Positions 1-9,264 are shown, counted from the first letter of the stretch. The stretch: 55,064 nt of DNA from Bacteroidales bacterium (GCA_024401925.1 JAKSKD010000011.1:1-55064), one strand, 5' to 3'. Made by a program: numbers and translations. The notes: generated from the sequence alone by a model not told the origin.

Positions 1-1
1 A

Positions 2-52
2 ATTGTGGCAAAAAGCGAGCGGATGCTGGATCTGGAGAAATTCTACAAGTAA
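2..52 (+). CDS. 3' end of an unidentified CDS, possibly the last gene of an IS21-type element (partial)
   Basis: The frame starting at base 2 reads 16 codons and stops with TAA at 50-52. The residues include KSERMLDLEKFYK. The 5' part lies outside the window. The only functional hint is position: the stop lies about 10 bases before the direct repeats at 62-105 that resemble IS21-family ends, so it could be the terminal gene (istB or istA) of such an element. The fragment is too short to assign a family, and it could equally be an unrelated chromosomal gene. Confidence 0.4.
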   Translation: MVAKSERMLDLEKFYK

Positions 53-61
53 TGTGTGAAT

Positions 62-120
62 TCGGACAAGGGGGTCACTTTAAATCGGACACAGGGGGTC
101 ACTTTGCGTAGGAATCTCCA
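62..120. mobile_element. Probable end of an IS21-family insertion sequence (direct repeats)
   Basis: Two near-identical copies of a ~20-bp unit (TCGGACA, then AGGGGGTCACTTT) lie at 62-81 and 85-105, differing by one inserted base and separated by three bases. Tandem copies of such a GTCACTTT-containing motif just after the last ORF are characteristic of IS21-family termini, which carry multiple transposase-binding repeats and end in CA. A CA occurs at 119-120, but the exact boundary is not provable here. The following 121-267 stretch holds no gene I recognise, only a short inverted repeat (221-237, GAAGCA/TGCTTC) downstream of gdhA that might help end that transcript. Confidence 0.5.
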
Positions 121-267
121 ATGGTCCGCTGCTGGGTAACAGTGAGCGCAGCCCCGAGACCTCCGAAGAAGGATGACGGGGCGCACCACAAGAACACTGT
201 GACTATCAGTACGATAGGAAGAAGCACACAATGCTTCACATCGAACTTTATATTGTATCAGAAAATC

Positions 268-1611
268 TTAGATGATTCCCTGTTCGAGCATAGCCTGAGC
301 GACCTTCATGAAGCCGGCAATATTAGCGCCCTTCACATAGTCGATGCTGCCGTCCGGCTGTGTACCGAACTTAACGCACTGCTCGTGGATTGAATCCATA
401 ATGAAATGGAGTTTGTCATCCACCTCCTGAGCGCTCCAGCTGATGTGTGTGGCGTTCTGGGTCATTTCAAGACCGGATGTTGCAACTCCACCGGCATTCA
501 CTGCCTTTCCAGGAGCGAAAAGGATACCGTTATTCTGGAAGAAGTGGATTGCAGCAGGCTGGCATCCCATATTTGAAACCTCACAGCAGCACCATGTACC
601 ATTTGCCTTGAGTTCCTTGGCATCATCCTCAGAAAGTTCATTCTGGAAAGCACAAGGAAGTGCAATGTCGCACTTGACACTCCACGCCTTCTTGCCTGCA
701 GTGAATTTAGTATTTCCAGGGAACTTGTCTGCCATATCCTCAACCCTGTTGCGATTTGAAGCACGCATAACAAGCATATAGTCGATCATCTCAGGGGTAA
801 TTCCATCAGGAATCTCGCATACTCCGTCAGGACCTGAGATAGCAACTACCTTTGCTCCAAGCTGTGTAGCCTTGGTGCAGGCACCCCAAGCGACATTACC
901 GAAACCGGAGATAGCGACTTTCTTGTCCTTGATGTCCTTTCCTGCCTTGTGGAGAAGGTTCTGGGTGAAATAGAGAGCGCCGAAACCAGTTGCCTCCGGA
1001 CGAAGGATGGATCCACCCCAAGTTGAACCCTTTCCGGTAAGCACTCCCGTATTGTACTCGCGCGCCAATTTCTTGTACTGTCCATAAAGGAAACCGATCT
1101 CACGGCCGCCAACACCTACATCACCTGCAGGGATATCCTGATCAGGTCCGATGCACTGCCAGAGTTCCTGCATGAAGGCCTGGCAGAAGCGCATAATCTC
1201 GTCATTTGACTTTCCAACCGGGTCGAAATCAGAGCCACCCTTTGCGCCACCCATAGGAAGAGTGGTAAGAGCGTTCTTGAATGTCTGCTCGAAACCGAGG
1301 AACTTGAGCATTGAAGGAGTCACAGCCTTGTGGAAACGAAGTCCGCCCTTATATGGGCCGATGGCGCTGTTGAACTGGATACGGTAACCGGTATTGGTCT
1401 GAACCTCACCCTTATCGTCAACCCAGGTCACACGGAAGGTGAAAATCCTGTCCGGTTCCACCATTCTTTCAACAATTTTAGCTTTTTCGTACTCAGGATG
1501 CTGGTTATAAACATCCTCAACTGATTCCAAAACCTCCTGTACAGCCTGGAGATATTCACTCTCTCCCGGATACTTAGCCTGGAGGCGGGCCATAATTTCT
1601 TGTGTCTTCAT
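268..1611 (-). CDS. gdhA: NADP-type glutamate dehydrogenase, hexameric
   Basis: Catalyses reversible reductive amination of 2-oxoglutarate to glutamate, the main ammonium-assimilation step in many Bacteroidales. The 447-residue length matches the ~445-residue hexameric GDH class. Visible motifs are the substrate-binding GPYKGG (K88), the catalytic lysine in PMGGAKGG (K124), the catalytic aspartate in PAGD (D164), and the Rossmann loop GFGNVA (236-241). It is the last gene of the minus-strand run, 15 bases after korB. KorAB makes or consumes 2-oxoglutarate, so enzyme and substrate supply are co-transcribed. Coenzyme preference (NADP or NAD) is inferred from family similarity, not proved by the sequence. 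Confidence 0.96.
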   Translation of the reverse strand: MKTQEIMARLQAKYPGESEYLQAVQEVLESVEDVYNQHPEYEKAKIVERMVEPDRIFTFRVTWVDDKGEVQTNTGYRIQFNSAIGPYKGGLRFHKAVTPSMLKFLGFEQTFKNALTTLPMGGAKGGSDFDPVGKSNDEIMRFCQAFMQELWQCIGPDQDIPAGDVGVGGREIGFLYGQYKKLAREYNTGVLTGKGSTWGGSILRPEATGFGALYFTQNLLHKAGKDIKDKKVAISGFGNVAWGACTKATQLGAKVVAISGPDGVCEIPDGITPEMIDYMLVMRASNRNRVEDMADKFPGNTKFTAGKKAWSVKCDIALPCAFQNELSEDDAKELKANGTWCCCEVSNMGCQPAAIHFFQNNGILFAPGKAVNAGGVATSGLEMTQNATHISWSAQEVDDKLHFIMDSIHEQCVKFGTQPDGSIDYVKGANIAGFMKVAQAMLEQGII

Positions 1612-1626
1612 ATTTATTTCTGATTT

Positions 1627-2646
1627 TTACTTAACCTCCCATGTAGAACCGCTGTGGAGCAGGTCGTCCACACAATGAATCTTTGATTTAGCCATAACTT
1701 CCTTCACCTGATCCCTTACGCCGTCATCATAGGTGACATCCTTGACGTCACGGATAACACCGAGGGCAACAGGATAATCAGGACCCTTCATATCCGCAAG
1801 AGCCATATGGATGCCGATATTGTTGGCGTGAGAGTCGTGAACAAGGATATCATCTTCTGTGAATCCACCTTCGCCGATGTGCACCACTCTGATTTTCTTT
1901 CCGTCATAGATAAGTCCCTTGTCACGATTCTTTCCGAAGATCATCTTCTCGCCGTCACGCAGGACAATCGTATGGTCTGCCTTGACAGAAGGGTCGGAAA
2001 GCGCCTTGTGGGCTCCATCATTGAAGATGACGCAGTTCGTGAGGAACTCCATTACTGAGCATCCGTCGTGCAATGCAGCTGCAGTCATAATTTCCTCATT
2101 GAGAGCCAGTTCCACATCAAGGCTTCTGGCAAAGAATGTTCCCTTTGCTCCAAGAACCAGGGACCCCGGTTCGAAAGGATGCTCCACAGTTCCGTATGGA
2201 GAAGTCTTGGTGATGGCTCCGAATTTGGAAGTCGGGGAATACTGTCCCTTCGTCAAGCCGTAAATCTGGTTGTTGAAGAGCATTATGTTGATGTCAATAT
2301 TCCTTCTGATGGCATGGATGAAATGGTTTCCTCCAATAGCGAGAGCATCACCGTCACCGCAGGCCTGCCATACTGTAAGCCACGGGTTCGCCACCTTTAT
2401 TCCCGTGGAAATTGCTGTAGCACGTCCGTGGATACTGTGGAAGCCGAATGTATCCATGTAATAAGGAAGTCGGGACGAGCATCCGATACCTGATACTACG
2501 ACATAACGTTCCTTCTCATAATTAAGGGCCTGGCTGACCTTAGGCAAAGCCCTTTGCAATGCAGCCAGCACTGCGTGGTCTCCGCATCCCGGACACCAGC
2601 GTACTTCCTGGTCACTCTTGAAATCTTTTGCTGTAAGTGTTGCCAT
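1627..2646 (-). CDS. korB: 2-oxoglutarate (2-oxoacid):ferredoxin oxidoreductase, beta subunit
   Basis: The TPP-binding beta subunit of a 2-oxoacid:ferredoxin oxidoreductase, which interconverts 2-oxoglutarate plus CoA with succinyl-CoA, CO2 and reduced ferredoxin in the cytoplasm. At 339 residues it has the usual length. Motifs are WCPGCGD (17-23, Fe-S cysteines C18 and C21), a further cysteine in GIGCSSR (C56), and the TPP/Mg signature GDGDALAIGGNH (97-108). It starts three bases after korA, so the two subunits are translationally linked. No separate delta (ferredoxin-like) subunit gene is adjacent. Substrate preference for 2-oxoglutarate is inferred from the gdhA neighbour and family resemblance; another 2-oxoacid is possible. 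Confidence 0.93.
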   Translation of the reverse strand: MATLTAKDFKSDQEVRWCPGCGDHAVLAALQRALPKVSQALNYEKERYVVVSGIGCSSRLPYYMDTFGFHSIHGRATAISTGIKVANPWLTVWQACGDGDALAIGGNHFIHAIRRNIDINIMLFNNQIYGLTKGQYSPTSKFGAITKTSPYGTVEHPFEPGSLVLGAKGTFFARSLDVELALNEEIMTAAALHDGCSVMEFLTNCVIFNDGAHKALSDPSVKADHTIVLRDGEKMIFGKNRDKGLIYDGKKIRVVHIGEGGFTEDDILVHDSHANNIGIHMALADMKGPDYPVALGVIRDVKDVTYDDGVRDQVKEVMAKSKIHCVDDLLHSGSTWEVK

Positions 2647-2649
2647 ATC

Positions 2650-4497
2650 CTATAATTCATTTAAAATTGCTTCTTTTATTTCTTCAACAAGGAAAGGCTG
2701 AGCCTGTATCTTATTGAATTTTACAAAGTTAAACTGAGGGAACTGCGCTCTGAGATAATTGGCGAACTGTCCCGTGTTCAACTCGCATACAAGAATCTTC
2801 TCGAATGAAGAGAATATCTTCTCGGTATTCTGAGGAAGAGGATTGATGAAGTCGAAATGAGTATATGATACTTCCCTGCCCTCTTCTCTGAGATCATGGA
2901 AGGCACTTGCAATATGTCCGTATGTGCCGCCCCATCCGATTACCAGGAGTTTACCACTCTCAGGTCCCTGTACATGAAGATCCGGAATGTCTTTGGCAAT
3001 ACGTGCTACCTTCTCAGCTCTCTCTGCGACCATCCTGGCATGATTTGCAGGATCTGTCGACAGTACTCCTGCAGGGGTTTTCTCAAGTCCTCCGACTCTG
3101 TGCTCATATCCTTTCTGGCCCGGGATAGCCCACTTAGGCACCATAGTCTCAGGGTCTCTCTCAAACGGATGGAATTTCTCACCTTCAGGAATAGAACCGC
3201 TTGCAAACGGAGGTTTTATCTCCGGATAATCCTTCATATCCGGTATCAGCCACGGCTCGCTACCGTTTCCAAGGAATCCCTCTGACAGAAGGATTACCGG
3301 GGTCATATGCTCAAGGGCAATCTTTGATGCCATAAAAGCAGCATAGAAGCAGTTGGCCGGTGAATGTGCCGTAATCACAGGGATTGGGCACTCGCCGTTC
3401 CTTCCATAAAGGGCTTGGTTGAGGTCTGTCTGTTCCGTCTTGGTAGGAAGACCGGTAGAAGGGCCACCGCGCTGCACATCAACCAGGACAAGAGGAAGTT
3501 CCGCCATAACAGCCAGTCCCAGGGCCTCTGATTTAAGTGAAAGTCCCGGACCGGAAGTAGTGGTCACTGCAAGATTTCCGGCAAATGAAGCGCCGATTGC
3601 CGTACATATTCCGGCAATTTCATCTTCCGCCTGAAGTGTCTTTGCACCGAGGCTCTTGTGAATTGCAAGTTCCTCAAGTATGGCGGTAGCCGGCGTAATC
3701 GGATATGACCCGCAGAACAGCGGCAGTCCCGATTTCTCCGATGCAGCAAGCAGTCCCCACGCTACAGCCTGATTTCCGGTTATATTCCTGTATGTTCCTT
3801 TTTTTGCAGACTTGACCGGTTCGACGGTATAAGTATTCGGTATTGCCTGCACATTTGCGGCATAATTGAATCCGTCGTCAAGCACTTTTCTGTTAGGAGC
3901 AATCACTTCAGGATGCTTCTTGGAGAATTTCTTGTCGAGATACGCATAAATTGGCTCAAGAGGGCGGTTGTAGATATAGCAGGCAATTCCGAGTGTGAAC
4001 ATATTCTTACACTTGATAATGGACTTGTTGTCCATGCCGCTGTCCTTAAGACTTTCCTTGGTCATCGTAGAAATCGGGGCAATAATGAGTGTCCTGTCCT
4101 CAATCCCCAGTTCCACAAAAGGATTGTCCGTCTTGAATCCTGCCTTGTTCATTCCGGCCTCATCGAAGGCATCTTCATCGACAAGAATCATTGCGTGACG
4201 TTTGCACCATTTCGCGTTGGCTTTGAGAGCCGCCGGATTCATTGCGATTAGCATATCGCAGAAATCTCCCGGTGTTGTAACCTCTTCGCTTCCGATATGT
4301 ACTTGGAATCCCGACACTCCGGATACTGTTCCGTGAGGCGCCCTGATTTCTGCAGGATAATCAGGGAACGTCGAAAGTCCGTTGCCATAAATTGCTGACA
4401 TATCAGCAAAAAGAGACCCGGTGAGCTGCATGCCGTCTCCCGAATCTCCTGCAAATCTGATTACAACATCTTTAGTATCAATGACTTTATGTTGCAT
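2650..4497 (-). CDS. korA: 2-oxoglutarate (2-oxoacid):ferredoxin oxidoreductase, fused gamma-alpha subunit
   Basis: The 615-residue protein joins an N-terminal gamma domain (about 1-190, GDSGDGMQLTG near 17-27) to an alpha domain (about 225-615) with the YPITPAT and RGGPSTGLPTKTEQ signatures, the arrangement usual for KorA-type enzymes. With KorB it forms the CoA-dependent, ferredoxin-reducing 2-oxoacid oxidoreductase. It begins 20 bases after the skp stop codon and precedes korB by three bases. The coupling of this redox enzyme to the BamA/Skp genes upstream is unusual in function but clear from the spacing. Confidence 0.93.
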   Translation of the reverse strand: MQHKVIDTKDVVIRFAGDSGDGMQLTGSLFADMSAIYGNGLSTFPDYPAEIRAPHGTVSGVSGFQVHIGSEEVTTPGDFCDMLIAMNPAALKANAKWCKRHAMILVDEDAFDEAGMNKAGFKTDNPFVELGIEDRTLIIAPISTMTKESLKDSGMDNKSIIKCKNMFTLGIACYIYNRPLEPIYAYLDKKFSKKHPEVIAPNRKVLDDGFNYAANVQAIPNTYTVEPVKSAKKGTYRNITGNQAVAWGLLAASEKSGLPLFCGSYPITPATAILEELAIHKSLGAKTLQAEDEIAGICTAIGASFAGNLAVTTTSGPGLSLKSEALGLAVMAELPLVLVDVQRGGPSTGLPTKTEQTDLNQALYGRNGECPIPVITAHSPANCFYAAFMASKIALEHMTPVILLSEGFLGNGSEPWLIPDMKDYPEIKPPFASGSIPEGEKFHPFERDPETMVPKWAIPGQKGYEHRVGGLEKTPAGVLSTDPANHARMVAERAEKVARIAKDIPDLHVQGPESGKLLVIGWGGTYGHIASAFHDLREEGREVSYTHFDFINPLPQNTEKIFSSFEKILVCELNTGQFANYLRAQFPQFNFVKFNKIQAQPFLVEEIKEAILNEL

Positions 4498-4517
4498 ATT
4501 AGATAATATTTTGAGTC

Positions 4518-5081
4518 CTACTGCTGTTGCTGCTGTGCTGCGGCTTCAAGTTCAGCCTGAAGTGCTTCCAGAGTTCTTCCCTCAGGAATGTTAAGAGACT
4601 TCCTTACAAGCGGGGTGATGTCTGTGCTTTGCGTGGCATCTACATAGATGTAAGAAGCGCCATCAACCACAAAAGCATAACCGCCCTCCTTGGCAACCTT
4701 CTGAACAGCTTCCTGAGCTTTCTGCTGGATAGGAGCAGTCAGCTGCTGCTGCTGTGCTGCAAGTTCGTTCTGGATTGACTGGTTGAACTCTTCAATCCTT
4801 ACTGAGATTTCCTGAAGTTCCTTCTCCTTGCTCTCGCGTATTGCTGCGGTCCAGGTAGAAACTTTCTGCTGGTACTGCTGGTACTTGGTCTGATATTCCT
4901 CAACCATAGACTGATACGTCTCTGATGCTTCCTGCTGAGCAGCATTCATTGCAGCTCTGGCCTCATCCATTTCCGGCATAAGGTAAATGAGTTCACTGAA
5001 ATTAACGTGCGCAATCTTCATCTGTGCAAATCCGGTGAATGATGCGAGTGCCATTGCGGCAATTAAAAGTAATTTTTTCAT
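4518..5081 (-). CDS. skp: OmpH/Skp-family periplasmic chaperone
   Basis: Skp-type chaperones hold unfolded outer-membrane proteins in the periplasm for delivery to BamA. The 187-residue product has a signal peptide (MKKLL then a hydrophobic stretch ending at FAQ, residue 20), a short beta segment (KIAHVNFSEL), a long Gln/Glu-rich coiled coil (about 45-130), and a closing beta segment (YAFVVDGASYIYVD), which is the OmpH/Skp layout. The C-terminus is a polyglutamine run. It follows bamA by 31 bases, the classic bamA-skp pairing. A second Skp-like gene, predicted to be a lipoprotein, lies at 10045-10635. Confidence 0.93.
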   Translation of the reverse strand: MKKLLLIAAMALASFTGFAQMKIAHVNFSELIYLMPEMDEARAAMNAAQQEASETYQSMVEEYQTKYQQYQQKVSTWTAAIRESKEKELQEISVRIEEFNQSIQNELAAQQQQLTAPIQQKAQEAVQKVAKEGGYAFVVDGASYIYVDATQSTDITPLVRKSLNIPEGRTLEALQAELEAAAQQQQQ

Positions 5082-5112
5082 ATCAATGCATTAATTAATA
5101 ATTCATATTGTA

Positions 5113-7701
5113 TTAAAACTGTTGTCCGATCACAAAGTGGAACTGGCTCTTTCCATTCGTTGCATCATCGAATCCATAGCCCCAGTCAACTCCAAGGAGT
5201 CCGATCATCGGGAGGAATACTCTGACACCGACACCGGCGGACCTCTTCATCTGGAACGGATTGAAATCTCTGATATCCGACCAGCAGTTACCTCCTTCAA
5301 GGAATGCAAGAGCATAAATCGTCGATTGCGGTTGCAATATCACAGGGTATCTCAGCTCGACTGTGAACTTGTCGTAAACATTACCCGCATAGGCCATTCC
5401 GGACGAATTATAAGGCGTGGCAATATATGGCGTAAGTGAATAATTCGTGTATCCACGGAGTGCAATGACTTCCGAACCATATGAACTGTATCCGGACATT
5501 CCGTCTCCTCCGACAAGGAATCCCTCGAACGGAGAATAGCCCCAGTTCCTGTTATAATATCCCAGGTATCCGAATTGAGCCCTTGTCATCAGGACAAGAT
5601 CCCCGACAAGCTTGGAATAGACAGCACCTGAAAACTTCCACTTATGATATTCAATCCACTTATATCTTTCCTGGGACGTCCAGTTGTCGTAGTTGACGTC
5701 CTTATAGCTGTCACGCCATACGACATTGCCTTTCTCATCATAATCGTGTTTCCTGAACAAAGAGAACGGAGGAGTAAGCTGCAGTGACAGAGAGAATTCC
5801 GAGCCTTGTCTAGGGTAGATGTTCTGGTCCGTGGAAACACGGCTGAGTGAAAGCGAGTAGTTAATGTTGTGAGCTATACCGTCATCAAAGATGAAGTAGC
5901 CGGAATACCAGTTATGCAGATTATAACTCTGCCAGCTCAACCCGTTGTACAGGACGAAATAGTCATCAGGCCATTTCAGACGCTTTCCGATTGATGCCGA
6001 GAATCCATAGATATCCATCACCCTGTCATTGCTCAGAAGGCCGATACCGATGATGGAGTTGGTCTGACGGGTATAATATGCAGACAGGCTCAAGGATGTA
6101 GGCTTTTTGCCGAACAACCAAGGCTCGACAAAACTTGCAGACAATGCTGTGTAATATGTACCATTGGTCTGGAAGCGGAATGACAGATTCTGCGCGTCAC
6201 CGAGAGGGACAGGAGTCCAGGCGCCTTTCTCAAACATTCTCTTAGTGGAGAAGTTGTTGAAGCTGACACCGACAGTTGCTACAAAGGTGTTTCCACCCCA
6301 TCCACCTGCAAGTTCCAACTGGCTTGAAGGTTTCTCAGTAACGTTGTAGACAATATCCACGGTATTATTCAGCTGATTAGGCACTACAGACCAGTTGCTA
6401 GGATCCATAATCGCCTCTGAATCAAACTGGCCGAGGGATGCGATTTCCCTGATGGATCTTTCAAAATTGCTCTGACTGAACAGATAACCCGGGCGGGTAT
6501 ATATCTGACGGCGTACGACCTTCTCGTTGGTAAGGTCATTTCCGTTAATGATAATATTGTTCAGTGTCGCAGGCTTGCCCTCGGTAATACGCATTTCCAC
6601 ATCAATGGAGTCATTCTGGATATTCATCTCCACCGGCGCGATGTTGAAGAAAAGATATCCGTTGTCGCGGTAGAGCTGTGTGATATTCATCTCACTCTGT
6701 TTCCCGCCGCCATACAGCCTCTTTTCCATAGTCACATTGTCATACACGTCACCCTTGTTGATAGCAAGAACTGAATTCAATGTCTGCGTGTCATATACCG
6801 AGTTTCCCGTCCAAGTGATATTCCTGAAATAATATTTGTTTCCCCTGTCCACGACAAAGTCGATGCCGAGACGGTTAGGCTCTACGTAATAGATCGAATC
6901 CTTGATAAGTCTTGCATCACGGAATCCGGCCTCATTGAAGGCGCTTATGAGCCCATTCTTGTCATTAGGATATTCTTTCTCGTCGAACTTCTTGCTGCTG
7001 AAGAAATTGTAAATCTTGTTGGATTTCGTTTTCTTCATTGACTTTGCCATCTTGAATTCCGACAATTCGCCTTCGCCACCGACGAAATTGATAGTCTTGA
7101 TCTTAATCCTCTCTCCCTTGTCAATATTGAAATTAACCCTTATGGCGTTCTTGACAATTGAGTCATTCTTCACCTCAGGCACCACTTTCACCTTGAGGAA
7201 GCCCTTCTCCTGATAATATCTGCGAATGATATCACAGGTAGCTTTGGAAGAATAATCGGAAAATTCACGACCTCTGCGGACAGGTATGCGGTCATCCAAA
7301 TCCTTCTTATCCGATGTCTTTATTCCGGAATAAGTGATCCTTGAAATACGGGGGCGCTCAACAATGGAGATGCGGAAAAAGGCGGAATCACGCGAAGCGC
7401 TGAGACTATCGATACCGATGGACACACTTTCGAAGAACTGCTGCGCCCAGAGCCTTTTCACAATCGAAGACACCTCTTCACTAGGAACGGTGACTGGCAT
7501 CCCGATATGAAGACCGGCAAGCTGCGCTATCTGTGTATCGCTATAATACGTATTACCATCAACAGCAACACCGGCAACGATGAACTCCCGAGGCAGATTA
7601 TAGTCCACCTCAAAGCCGCCGTCCTGCGCCTTTGCCGCAAAAGGAATCAGCAACAGTGCAAGCAGGAGTATCCGGCGTATTCTGTTCATCTTGTGTCCCA
7701 T
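5113..7701 (-). CDS. bamA: Outer-membrane protein assembly factor BamA
   Basis: Central component of the beta-barrel assembly machinery in the outer membrane. The 862-residue protein has a signal peptide cleaved after AKAQ (near 26), a periplasmic region of POTRA repeats (about 36-470, typically five), and a C-terminal 16-strand barrel (about 470-862). The Omp85 loop-6 signature RGY is visible at 749-751, and the chain ends in an aromatic residue (F). The start MGHKMNRIRR could instead be the internal Met5, immediately before the basic part of the signal peptide. It sits between uppS (27 bases) and skp (31 bases). BamD is encoded in the same window at 14354-15172. Confidence 0.96.
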   Translation of the reverse strand: MGHKMNRIRRILLLALLLIPFAAKAQDGGFEVDYNLPREFIVAGVAVDGNTYYSDTQIAQLAGLHIGMPVTVPSEEVSSIVKRLWAQQFFESVSIGIDSLSASRDSAFFRISIVERPRISRITYSGIKTSDKKDLDDRIPVRRGREFSDYSSKATCDIIRRYYQEKGFLKVKVVPEVKNDSIVKNAIRVNFNIDKGERIKIKTINFVGGEGELSEFKMAKSMKKTKSNKIYNFFSSKKFDEKEYPNDKNGLISAFNEAGFRDARLIKDSIYYVEPNRLGIDFVVDRGNKYYFRNITWTGNSVYDTQTLNSVLAINKGDVYDNVTMEKRLYGGGKQSEMNITQLYRDNGYLFFNIAPVEMNIQNDSIDVEMRITEGKPATLNNIIINGNDLTNEKVVRRQIYTRPGYLFSQSNFERSIREIASLGQFDSEAIMDPSNWSVVPNQLNNTVDIVYNVTEKPSSQLELAGGWGGNTFVATVGVSFNNFSTKRMFEKGAWTPVPLGDAQNLSFRFQTNGTYYTALSASFVEPWLFGKKPTSLSLSAYYTRQTNSIIGIGLLSNDRVMDIYGFSASIGKRLKWPDDYFVLYNGLSWQSYNLHNWYSGYFIFDDGIAHNINYSLSLSRVSTDQNIYPRQGSEFSLSLQLTPPFSLFRKHDYDEKGNVVWRDSYKDVNYDNWTSQERYKWIEYHKWKFSGAVYSKLVGDLVLMTRAQFGYLGYYNRNWGYSPFEGFLVGGDGMSGYSSYGSEVIALRGYTNYSLTPYIATPYNSSGMAYAGNVYDKFTVELRYPVILQPQSTIYALAFLEGGNCWSDIRDFNPFQMKRSAGVGVRVFLPMIGLLGVDWGYGFDDATNGKSQFHFVIGQQF

Positions 7702-7728
7702 TATTAATATCTCGCAAATATAATTGTT

Positions 7729-8400
7729 TTATTTGACTTTCCCATATCGTCTATCCCTTCCGGAATAATCATTCAAAGCCGCGCGAAAATCGGCCTCACG
7801 GAAATCCGGCCACAATTTTGCCGTAAAATAAAATTCGGAATAGGCAGCCTGCCAGAGCATGTAGTTACTTATTCTTTGTTCGCCGGAAGTCCTTATGATC
7901 AGGTCAGGGTCAGGAATCCCGGCAGTCACAAGATACGGTTCAATGCTGTCTCCCCCATTTTCCGCCATTTTTCTGGCCGCCTGGGCAATGTCCCATTGGC
8001 CGCTGTAACTGAGGAACACAATCATCGTCATAGTATTGTTTGAGGCTGTTTTCTTCTCAAGCCCTGATATCGCACTGTTCAGCGCGTCAGAAAGTCTTGC
8101 CCGGTTTCCAAGCACAAGGAAACGGATTCCATTCTCCATCATTGTGCCGACCTCTTCCCTGATGGATTTCATCATAAGGGCCATAAGAGCGCCAACTTCA
8201 GAATCCGGCCTTTTCCAATTTTCTTCAGAAAAAGCAAAAAGGGACAGGTACTTTACACCTTGCCGGACAGCTTCCTGAGCACAGGCTCTGACACTTCCGA
8301 CCCCTTCCAGATGTCCTTTCTCCCTTTCAAGGCCACGTTCTTTCGCCCACCTTCCGTTTCCGTCCATAATGATGGACACGTGAACAGGTAAATTATCCAT
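7729..8400 (-). CDS. uppS: Undecaprenyl (isoprenyl) diphosphate synthase
   Basis: Extends farnesyl diphosphate with isopentenyl units to C55 undecaprenyl diphosphate, the lipid carrier for peptidoglycan and surface polysaccharides. Motifs are the catalytic MDGNGRWA near the N-terminus (Asp13 in this start choice) and the C-terminal RTSGEQR-SNYMLWQ-AY-E signature. I chose the ATG at 8400 (223 residues), five bases after the nadK stop, because family members have only a few residues before the P-H-x-x-x-MDGNGRW block. An in-frame ATG at 8439 would give 236 residues and overlap nadK by 34 bases. It shares the run with nadK and bamA. Confidence 0.95.
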   Translation of the reverse strand: MDNLPVHVSIIMDGNGRWAKERGLEREKGHLEGVGSVRACAQEAVRQGVKYLSLFAFSEENWKRPDSEVGALMALMMKSIREEVGTMMENGIRFLVLGNRARLSDALNSAISGLEKKTASNNTMTMIVFLSYSGQWDIAQAARKMAENGGDSIEPYLVTAGIPDPDLIIRTSGEQRISNYMLWQAAYSEFYFTAKLWPDFREADFRAALNDYSGRDRRYGKVK

Positions 8401-8405
8401 AACTT

Positions 8406-9203
8406 CTAATGAATTTCGTTCCTGACGTCTTCGCCCCAATACAGCTTGCTTCGCAAAGCCTTTATGAAACTTGAGCCGTTGAGCCGGACTCGCTTAAGCG
8501 AAAACTGTGCCACTGAGATTGGAATTCTGGTTTCTCTTGAAATCACTGCACTTCTATTATCCGTCGTCATCAGAAAGTCATTATCCCTGGACTTTATAGA
8601 AAGCTCAAGTTTTGATGAAGACGGGATGACCAGAGGCCGCACATTCAAATTGTGGGGAGATATCGGTGTTATCAGAAGCACCTTGGAATCAGGTGTGCAT
8701 ATCGGTCCCCCTGCACTTAATGAGTATGCCGTAGAACCCGAACCCGTGGCCACGAGCAGCCCGTCAGCCCAATATGTAGGCAGATGTACTCCGTCGAGGG
8801 AAACATCCACCCCAAGCATCGCAGAGCCGTTCCTATGGACAGATACCTCATTGAGGGCAAACTCCGTTTTCCCTTCCATAACAGTTTGGAGGACTTCACG
8901 TTCCTCAATACTGTACTCACCTGACTCCAATGCTTTAACGACCTCATCGGGCCTGTATTCCGAAAGAAAGCCGAGGCGGCCGAAATTCACACCCAGCACA
9001 GGAACGCCTTCGCTTACGGCAAAACTTGCTGCAGAGAGGAAAGTTCCGTCTCCACCGGCGCTCAGCAGTAGATCTGTCCCGGATTCAAGGCCTTCAGAAA
9101 CATCATAAACCTCCGCTCTCCCGGACTTCAGCCGGTCAATCATTGAAAGAAACGATTCATTTGTCTTCAGCGATTTCTTTCTCGTGTAGATTCCTATTTT
9201 CAT
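8406..9203 (-). CDS. nadK: NAD kinase
   Basis: Phosphorylates NAD to NADP in the cytoplasm. The 265-residue protein carries the diagnostic GGDGT (50-54), the LGVNFGRLGFLSE loop, the NE motif in ALNEVSVHR, and the glycine-rich TGSGSTAYSLSAGGP segment. It is the first gene of the seven-gene minus-strand run ending in gdhA. A consensus -7 element lies about 30 bases upstream of its start at 9235-9242, and it faces pdxJ divergently. The NADPH it enables would serve the GDH at the end of the same transcript; that link is my inference. Confidence 0.96.
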   Translation of the reverse strand: MKIGIYTRKKSLKTNESFLSMIDRLKSGRAEVYDVSEGLESGTDLLLSAGGDGTFLSAASFAVSEGVPVLGVNFGRLGFLSEYRPDEVVKALESGEYSIEEREVLQTVMEGKTEFALNEVSVHRNGSAMLGVDVSLDGVHLPTYWADGLLVATGSGSTAYSLSAGGPICTPDSKVLLITPISPHNLNVRPLVIPSSSKLELSIKSRDNDFLMTTDNRSAVISRETRIPISVAQFSLKRVRLNGSSFIKALRSKLYWGEDVRNEIH

Positions 9204-9234
9204 CTTGACAATGTTCGAATTCGCAATAATCTTT

Positions 9235-9242
9235 CAAAATTA
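9235..9242 (-). promoter_or_regulatory. Predicted -7 promoter element for nadK operon
   Basis: The minus strand reads TAATTTTG, an exact match to the Bacteroidales -7 consensus TAnnTTTG. It would start transcription near 9230 and leave a leader of about 27 bases before nadK. No convincing TTTG element is seen 19 bases upstream. Confidence 0.5.
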
Positions 9243-9264
9243 GACAATATTCTTCAGAATTCCT

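Noticed and set aside
121-393. A 90-codon plus-strand frame crossing the 3' end of gdhA
   Set aside because: It runs into gdhA in antisense and has no recognisable domain; the part before gdhA looks non-coding.
8446-9108. A 220-codon plus-strand frame opposite nadK
   Set aside because: nadK has the GGDGT and NE motifs on the other strand; this frame is a shadow.
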